Source of the DNA: Clostridium sp. CAG:632
GTDB taxonomy: Bacteria > Bacillota > Clostridia > Lachnospirales > Lachnospiraceae
Length of the DNA: 18,005 nt
Assembly: GCA_000431515.1 (NCBI GenBank)
Contig: HF991350.1
Span: 16,863-34,867, forward strand
Direction of reading: 5' to 3'
How positions within the stretch are numbered: the first letter of the stretch is position 1; every line of letters begins with the position of its first letter. Under the pieces are notes generated by a model, which saw nothing but the letters and a program-made list of their open reading frames with translations, did not search any database and was not told the origin of the DNA. Made by a program: the position numbers and the translations under genes. Of this stretch, positions 12,944 through 18,005 are shown in pieces.

Positions 12944-14218
12944 TTATCTGTATATGATATCGTCGCGGCCAGGGCCGTTGGAGATGATCGTGATTGGGAA
13001 GCCGATATGCTTCTCTACAAACTCAATATACTTCCGGCAGTTCTCCGGTAAGTCTTCATATTTCTTAATGCCGCGGATGTCACACTTCCAGCCCGGCAGA
13101 GTCTCCAATACAGGCTTTGCCTTCTCCAGTAAGGTCGTGGTTGGGAAGTCTGTGGTTACTTCACCATCGATTTCATAACCGGTACATACCGGAATCTCAT
13201 CCAGATAGCCTAATACATCCAGAACAGTAAATGCTACATCTGTGGTTCCCTGTACACGACAGCCGTACTTGGATGCTACACAGTCAAACCATCCCATTCT
13301 TCTAGGACGTCCGGTAGTAGCACCGTACTCGCCGCCATCACCGCCACGTCTTCTTAACTCATCTGCTTCCTCGCCGAAGATTTCGCTGACGAATGCACCG
13401 GCACCTACCGCACTTGAGTATGCCTTACATACGGTAATGATCTTCTTAATCTCATATGGCGGAATACCGGCACCGATCGCGCCGTAACCTGCCAGTGTTG
13501 AGGATGATGTTACCATCGGATAAATACCGTGATCCGGATCCTTCAGGGAACCTAACTGTCCCTCTAACAGGATATTCTTGCCATCCTTGATCGCCTGATA
13601 TAAATATGCGGAAGTATCGCATACATATGGCTCGATCATTTCCTTATATTCCATTAATGTCCGGAAAATCTCATCTGCCTTTAACAATGGCTGATGATAT
13701 AAATGCTCAAGTAATACATTCTTCTGAACGATCACACGCTCGATTTTCTCTTTCAGAGCATCCTCATCAAACAACTCACTTACCTGAAAACCGATCTTCG
13801 CATATTTATCTGAATAGAACGGTGCAATTCCGGACTTGGTAGAACCGAATGACTTACCTGCCAGTCTTGCCTCCTCATACGTATCGAATAGAATATGATA
13901 TGGCATAACGATCTGTGCACGATTGGAAACCAGAATCTTCGGCTTCGGTACACCCTTTGCCACAACGTCATCAATCTCATGAACCAGCTTCGGAATATCC
14001 AGTGCTACACCGTTTCCGATAATACTGGTTGTATGTCCGTAAAATACGCCGGACGGAAGTGTATGCAATGCGAATTTACCATAATTATTTACAATGGTAT
14101 GACCTGCATTTGCACCACCCTGGAACCGAACAATAATATCGGATTCCTTCGCTAATGTATCTGTAATCTTACCTTTTCCTTCGTCGCCCCAATTGGCTCC
14201 CACAATTGCCTTTACCAT
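12944..14218 (-). CDS. purA: Adenylosuccinate synthetase, divergent subtype
   Basis: Joins IMP and aspartate with GTP to form adenylosuccinate, the first step from IMP to AMP. GANWGDEGKGK (7-17) holds the catalytic Asp12, and GGANAGHT (34-41) holds catalytic His40. GATTGRPRRMGWFD keeps the Arg that contacts IMP phosphate and GTP in relatives. The 424-residue length is normal. Several usual active-site residues differ: the Gln of EGAQG is Leu in EGQLG, the IGTTGRG Arg region reads FGSTKSG, and the KAYxTRVG Arg is Ala in KAYSSAVG. The gene otherwise looks intact, so it is probably a divergent lineage. AGGAGG lies 8 nt before the ATG. It has its own promoter and abuts a palindromic element. Confidence 0.93.
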   Translation of the reverse strand: MVKAIVGANWGDEGKGKITDTLAKESDIIVRFQGGANAGHTIVNNYGKFALHTLPSGVFYGHTTSIIGNGVALDIPKLVHEIDDVVAKGVPKPKILVSNRAQIVMPYHILFDTYEEARLAGKSFGSTKSGIAPFYSDKYAKIGFQVSELFDEDALKEKIERVIVQKNVLLEHLYHQPLLKADEIFRTLMEYKEMIEPYVCDTSAYLYQAIKDGKNILLEGQLGSLKDPDHGIYPMVTSSSTLAGYGAIGAGIPPYEIKKIITVCKAYSSAVGAGAFVSEIFGEEADELRRRGGDGGEYGATTGRPRRMGWFDCVASKYGCRVQGTTDVAFTVLDVLGYLDEIPVCTGYEIDGEVTTDFPTTTLLEKAKPVLETLPGWKCDIRGIKKYEDLPENCRKYIEFVEKHIGFPITIISNGPGRDDIIYR

Positions 14219-14286
14219 ACGTGCATCCTCCTGCTACATCTGTCACAATTCAATGTCATTGCGAAATAAACCCACAATGCTTTTTC

Positions 14287-14315
14287 AGTATACATCATAT
14301 CGTCCCATAAGTAAA
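14287..14315 (-). promoter_or_regulatory. Sigma-A promoter for purA
   Basis: TTTACT (14315-14310) and TATACT (14292-14287) on the minus strand with 17 nt between them; the start would be near 14280, giving a leader of about 60 nt. No clear purine operator or purine riboswitch is visible in this leader. Confidence 0.5.
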
Positions 14316-14348
14316 ATCAATATTTATTATATTTTTCATAATCATTAA

Positions 14349-15233
14349 TTATGCCACCAGCAGCTTCATCAATCCATTCGCCGCTACCGACAGCGGCAGG
14401 CGGTCATCATTGACCACACAGATATGCCGTTTCGGTATCTGTTTATCGAACTGCAGGACAAACAGTTCATCCGCATCGATATAACGCTGTGCAAAATCCT
14501 GTACCACACAGCCGATTCCCAGATTCTGCAATGCAAATTGTACGATCATATCACTGGTCGCCAACTCGAACTCCGGCTCCAATGTCACCTGTTCCTCATT
14601 CAGAAATCGATCCACATAATGTCTGGTACTGGTATTTTCTTCCAAGCATATGATCGGCATGTCATTTAACTGTTCATATCGGAGCATCTGCGATTTATAG
14701 CTCCAGAACCGGCTACCCGCCACGAACACATCCTGTATCTCCCGTGCCGGAAGAATCTGCAGATGCTTCTGCTCCTCGAACGGAGTGCTGACAATTCCGA
14801 AATCGATCCGCCCTGCCTTCAGATGTTCCAGTGTCTGTGGGGTCGGGGCATTGGTCACCGTAACCTTGATATCCGGATACAGCCTGTGGTAATTACGGAG
14901 AAACGGGAGCAAATAAAACTGCAATGTCATATCACTGGCTCCGATCCGGATCTCTCCAGTCTTCATATTCAGCATTTCCTGCAGTTTCTGTTCTCCCAGT
15001 GCGATCTGTTCATATCCGTTTTTCACATAAGAATAAAGCATGGTTCCCTCTTTGGTCAGGGATACACCCTTTACGGTTCGGACAAAGAGACTGACACCCA
15101 GCGCCTGCTCCAGCTGTTTCAACGCCTGACTGACTGCCGGCTGGGAGATGCAGAGTTCACCCGCCGCACCTGTGATGCTTTTATATTTCGCCACATAATA
15201 AAATATCTTATAATATTCCATACTGATATTCAT
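14349..15233 (-). CDS. LysR-family transcriptional regulator
   Basis: A 294-residue DNA-binding regulator. The N-terminal winged helix-turn-helix spans about residues 5-62, with SITGAAGELCISQPAVSQAL as the typical HTH core, followed by the linker helix and two Rossmann-like effector domains (GEIRIGASDMTLQFYLLP, and GIVSTPFEEQKHL). The ligand is unknown. The frame extends to 15254, but the promoter start point lies there; the ATG at 15233 has AGGAGG at 15244-15249 with 10 nt spacing and I chose it. An ATG at 15221 is another option. It lies between purB and purA, all in one direction, but each has its own signals, so control of purine genes is only a guess. Confidence 0.93.
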   Translation of the reverse strand: MNISMEYYKIFYYVAKYKSITGAAGELCISQPAVSQALKQLEQALGVSLFVRTVKGVSLTKEGTMLYSYVKNGYEQIALGEQKLQEMLNMKTGEIRIGASDMTLQFYLLPFLRNYHRLYPDIKVTVTNAPTPQTLEHLKAGRIDFGIVSTPFEEQKHLQILPAREIQDVFVAGSRFWSYKSQMLRYEQLNDMPIICLEENTSTRHYVDRFLNEEQVTLEPEFELATSDMIVQFALQNLGIGCVVQDFAQRYIDADELFVLQFDKQIPKRHICVVNDDRLPLSVAANGLMKLLVA

Positions 15234-15260
15234 GCTCCGCTGCCCTCCTGTCATAGCTTC

Positions 15261-15289
15261 ATTCTATCATCAATCATCCGCTCTGTCAT
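15261..15289 (-). promoter_or_regulatory. Sigma-A promoter for the LysR gene
   Basis: ATGACA (15289-15284) and TAGAAT (15266-15261) with a 17 nt spacer on the minus strand. The start would be near 15254, which excludes the outermost ATG. Confidence 0.6.
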
Positions 15290-15334
15290 GCAGAATCATT
15301 CAGTGGCATTTCTTCCATTGGCATATAGCATAAT

Positions 15335-15389
15335 AAACAAAAGACCGTCTGCTTATCATTTATCTATCATGTAAAGCAGACGGCCTCTT
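15335..15389 (-). terminator. Rho-independent terminator of the purF-purB transcript
   Basis: CCGTCTGCTT (15345-15354) pairs perfectly with AAGCAGACGG (15374-15383), with AGA/TCT able to extend it past a CC bulge. On the minus strand TCTTTTGTTT follows. It lies 13 bp after the purB stop. Confidence 0.85.
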
Positions 15390-15401
15390 ATTTATTACTT
15401 A

Positions 15402-16856
15402 TTATACATTAATCTCTGCGGTCATACCCAGAATATCGCGGTTAGCATCCAGAATCGGCTGTACCACTTCATCCAGAAATTCCTCTGTCTGTTCCGGTGC
15501 ACGTCCCACGAAGTTCTTAGGCTCTAACAGTGCCTCGATCTCCTCCTTGGTCATACCGAATGCAGGATCTGCAGCGATTCGATCTACCAGATCATTCTCC
15601 TTGCCTTCCTTCTTCACAACAGCACCTGCTGCCATGGAATGCTTGCGGATACGTTCATGCAGTTCCTGACGATTACCGCCTCTCTTAACTGCATCCATCA
15701 TAATATTCTCTGTTGCCATGAACGGAATCTCCTTCATGAACCGCTGATAAATAACTTTATCATATACAACCAGGCCATCTACGACATTCAGATACAGATC
15801 CAGAATACCGTCGATTGCGAGGAATGCTTCCGGAACAGAAATTCTCTTATTGGCAGAGTCATCCAAAGTTCTCTCAAACCACTGGGTGGCTGCTGTAATT
15901 GCCGGATTAATAGAATCTGCAATCACGTAATTTGACAGGGATGCAATTCTCTCACTTCTCATTGGATTTCTCTTATATGCCATCGCAGAAGAGCCGATCT
16001 GATTCTTCTCAAATGGCTCCTCGATCTCCTTCAGATGCTGAAGCAGACGAATGTCATTCGAAAACTTATGCGCGCTCTGTGCAATTCCGGATAATACATT
16101 CAGAATTCTGGAATCCACTTTCCGTGAATAGGTCTGCCCGGATACCGGATAGCACTCTGCAAATCCCATCTTTTCCGCAATCTTTTTATCGATCTGGCGG
16201 ACCTTCTCATGATCACCATTAAACAGCTCCAGGAAGCTTGCCTGTGTACCGGTCGTTCCCTTAGATCCAAGCAGTTTCTGCTGACCGATCATATATTCCA
16301 GATCACTTAAGTCCAGTAACAGCTCCTGCATCCACAGGGTCGCACGCTTGCCAACCGTTGTCGGCTGAGCCGGCTGGAAATGTGTAAATGCAAGAGTCGG
16401 AAGGTCTTTATAGGTTCTGGCAAATTTTGCAAGTTCATTGATCACGTTGATCAGCTTCTTACGAACCAGCTTCATGGCCTCTGTCATCACGATCACATCT
16501 GTATTGTCACCGACATAGCAACTGGTCGCACCCAGATGGATAATGCCGGCTGCCTTTGGGCACTGCTGACCATAGGCATATACATGACTCATTACATCAT
16601 GACGCACCAGTTTCTCCCGTTCCTTTGCAACCTCATAATTAATGTCATCGGCATGTGCTTTTAACTCATCAATCTGTTCCTGAGTAATAACCGGTTTGCC
16701 ATTCTCGCTCAGTCCCAGCTCCAGTTCTGTCTCTGCCAGAGCGATCCACAGCTTACGCCATGTCTTAAACTTCATGTCCGGTGAGAAGATATACTGCATC
16801 TCGCGACTTGCATATCTGGCTGATAACGGGCTCTGATAAATCTCATTGTTACTCAT
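15402..16856 (-). CDS. purB: Adenylosuccinate lyase
   Basis: Splits fumarate from SAICAR and from adenylosuccinate, so it serves both IMP synthesis and AMP synthesis. The fumarase/aspartase-fold signature GSSAMAYKRNPMRSE is at 288-302, with Ser289/290 in the catalytic loop. THFQPAQPTTVGKR holds the likely catalytic His159, and LGATSCYVGDNTD the substrate-binding segment. The 484-residue length fits the longer subfamily. AGGAGG (16864-16869) is 7 nt before the ATG and overlaps the purF stop codon (TAGGAGG), so purF and purB are probably translated in a coupled way. A strong terminator follows. Confidence 0.96.
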   Translation of the reverse strand: MSNNEIYQSPLSARYASREMQYIFSPDMKFKTWRKLWIALAETELELGLSENGKPVITQEQIDELKAHADDINYEVAKEREKLVRHDVMSHVYAYGQQCPKAAGIIHLGATSCYVGDNTDVIVMTEAMKLVRKKLINVINELAKFARTYKDLPTLAFTHFQPAQPTTVGKRATLWMQELLLDLSDLEYMIGQQKLLGSKGTTGTQASFLELFNGDHEKVRQIDKKIAEKMGFAECYPVSGQTYSRKVDSRILNVLSGIAQSAHKFSNDIRLLQHLKEIEEPFEKNQIGSSAMAYKRNPMRSERIASLSNYVIADSINPAITAATQWFERTLDDSANKRISVPEAFLAIDGILDLYLNVVDGLVVYDKVIYQRFMKEIPFMATENIMMDAVKRGGNRQELHERIRKHSMAAGAVVKKEGKENDLVDRIAADPAFGMTKEEIEALLEPKNFVGRAPEQTEEFLDEVVQPILDANRDILGMTAEINV

Positions 16857-16867
16857 TGTACTTCCTC

Positions 16868-18005
16868 CTAAAACTTGTTTGTTGTTGTTCCTCGCTTGAA
16901 CTCCTCATGTTCGCCGCGGATATCCTCTGTCGGCCGCTTGATTGGATAATTACCGCTGAAGCAGGCATCACAGTACCCGCAATGATCATGGATCAGCTCC
17001 GGCAGACGGTTCAGCTCCAGATAGCCGAGCGAATCCGCTCCGATGATCCGGCAGATCTCTTCCACTGTCTTGTTATGGGCGATCAGCTGATCCTCATCCG
17101 GTATATCCGTTCCGAAATAACACGGATGTAGAAATGGTGGTGAACTGATTCTTACATGCACCTCTGTTGCTCCGGCCGCCTTCAGCATACCTACGATCCG
17201 GTCACTGGTTGTTCCCCGGACAATCGAGTCGTCGATCATAACGACCCGCTTTCCCTTCACAACCTCTTTCAGGACATTCAGCTTCACATTCACGCTGGAC
17301 TCCCGCTGGCTCTGCTTCGGTTTAATAAAGGTCCGGCCTACATATGTATTCTTAATAAATGCTGTACCATATGGAATCCCGGACTCCAGCGCATATCCCA
17401 TGGCTGCCGCATTTCCGGACTCCGGAACACCGACTACCAGATCTGCCTCCACCGGATGATCCTTTGCCAGACACCGTCCCGCAATGATTCGGGACGCATA
17501 CACGCTCATACCATCAATATGACTGTCCGGTCGTGCGAAATAAATATATTCAAAAATGCATCGTGCATGTTTCTCCTGACACATGCTCTTTACAGACTGG
17601 ATTCCATTCTCCGGCGAGATCGTTACAATCTCTCCCGGTTCCACATCCCGGACAAACTCTGCGCCAACGGTATCCAGTGCGCAGGTCTCCGATGCCAGGA
17701 AATACGTATTATCCCGCTTTCCTATGCATAACGGACGGAATCCGAATGGATCTCTGGCTCCGATCAGCTTCCTCGGGCTCATGATCACAAGAGAATAGGC
17801 ACCTTCGATCTTCTTCATAGCCCTTGCCACTGCATCCTCAACGGTGGTTGTATTTAACCGTTCTCTCGCTATATGATATGCAATCACCTCAGAGTCAATC
17901 GTGGTCTGAAAGATAGCGCCGGTATACTCTAACTCTCTCCGAAGCTCCGGTGCATTGGTCAGATTACCGTTATGCGCCAGTGCCAGAGTCCCCTTTACAT
18001 AATTC
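16868..18005 (-). CDS. purF: Amidophosphoribosyltransferase, 5' end beyond the window
   Basis: Catalyses the first committed step of purine synthesis, moving the glutamine amide to PRPP. The frame continues to the window edge with YVKGTLALAHNGNLTN, so the gene is cut there and the N-terminal nucleophile Cys is not visible. The internal GTG at 17887 is not a start. The glutaminase part includes GAYSLVIMSPRKLIGARDP. The PRPP-binding motif is VVMIDDSIVRGTTS. Cys in ARCIFEYIYFARPDS, in FLHPCYFGTD and in HCGYCDACFSGNYP match the 4Fe-4S ligands of the Bacillus-type enzyme, pointing to an oxygen-sensitive, iron-sulfur form. Its stop overlaps the purB ribosome site. Confidence 0.96.
   Translation of the reverse strand, partial: NYVKGTLALAHNGNLTNAPELRRELEYTGAIFQTTIDSEVIAYHIARERLNTTTVEDAVARAMKKIEGAYSLVIMSPRKLIGARDPFGFRPLCIGKRDNTYFLASETCALDTVGAEFVRDVEPGEIVTISPENGIQSVKSMCQEKHARCIFEYIYFARPDSHIDGMSVYASRIIAGRCLAKDHPVEADLVVGVPESGNAAAMGYALESGIPYGTAFIKNTYVGRTFIKPKQSQRESSVNVKLNVLKEVVKGKRVVMIDDSIVRGTTSDRIVGMLKAAGATEVHVRISSPPFLHPCYFGTDIPDEDQLIAHNKTVEEICRIIGADSLGYLELNRLPELIHDHCGYCDACFSGNYPIKRPTEDIRGEHEEFKRGTTTNKF

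Noticed and set aside
12944..14218. purA as a pseudogene because of altered active-site residues
   Set aside because: Full length, intact frame, good ribosome site and conserved catalytic Asp and His; a divergent subtype is more likely.
17156..17731. A 191-codon plus-strand frame opposite purF
   Set aside because: Antisense to the conserved PurF sequence, with no recognisable domain.
1..18005. CRISPR array, prophage, toxin-antitoxin or defence island
   Set aside because: No regularly spaced repeats and no nuclease, integrase, transposase or toxin-like genes; all but a few genes are housekeeping.

Overview
This window looks like a chromosomal segment from a Lachnospiraceae-type member of the Clostridia, probably a gut anaerobe. 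The support is a mid-range base composition, strong AGGAGG ribosome sites, sigma-A promoters of the TTGACA/TATAAT type, a type III pantothenate kinase next to dusB, an iron-sulfur type PurF, a DUF6145-like small protein and a divergent PurA subtype. The assignment rests on recognised protein families, not on a database search. I see no rRNA, tRNA, CRISPR array, prophage or transposase gene.

Layout. (1) 1-798 (+): the 3' part of a diguanylate cyclase with intact GGDEF and I-site. (2) 842-2997: dgt (-) and a Mn-type superoxide dismutase gene (+), divergently transcribed from a short region where an inverted repeat covers the promoter elements. (3) 2980-8748 (-): a probable eight-gene operon read in the order asparaginase, Rossmann-fold protein, lepB, DUF6145-like protein, Dabb protein, coaX, dusB, nitroreductase. 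Its genes are tightly packed, with one ATGA overlap and one stop codon that overlaps the next ribosome site. A good promoter lies at 8784-8812. Its last gene overlaps the end of the sod gene by 18 bp. (4) 8917-9870 (+): an unrecognised four-helix membrane protein on its own, with a perfect consensus promoter and a strong terminator. (5) 9930-10595 (-): an alpha/beta hydrolase. (6) 10711-12266 (-): gdhA with promoter, a leader of about 160 nt carrying two perfect hairpins, and a terminator. (7) 12290-15289 (-): a small membrane PH-like protein, a large palindromic intergenic element, purA and a LysR-type regulator. (8) 15335-18005 (-): purB and the 3' part of purF, with a terminator after purB.

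How the genes fit together. purF, purB and purA belong to purine nucleotide synthesis: the first committed step, the lyase used in both IMP and AMP formation, and the first step from IMP to AMP. The LysR gene sits between purB and purA but has its own promoter, so a regulatory link is only a guess. gdhA supplies glutamate and has codon use typical of a highly expressed gene. The long operon mixes coenzyme A synthesis (coaX), tRNA modification (dusB), protein export (lepB) and small conserved proteins, which is common housekeeping packing in Firmicutes.

Most of the window is ordinary core genome. The parts that deserve a second look are the gdhA leader, the palindromic element between purA and the PH-like gene (a partial copy of which lies next to that gene's ribosome site), the inverted repeat between dgt and sod, the orphan membrane protein and the divergent PurA active site. 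No stretch longer than 300 bases lacks a gene; the longest gaps are 12073-12322 and 12764-12943, both described below.
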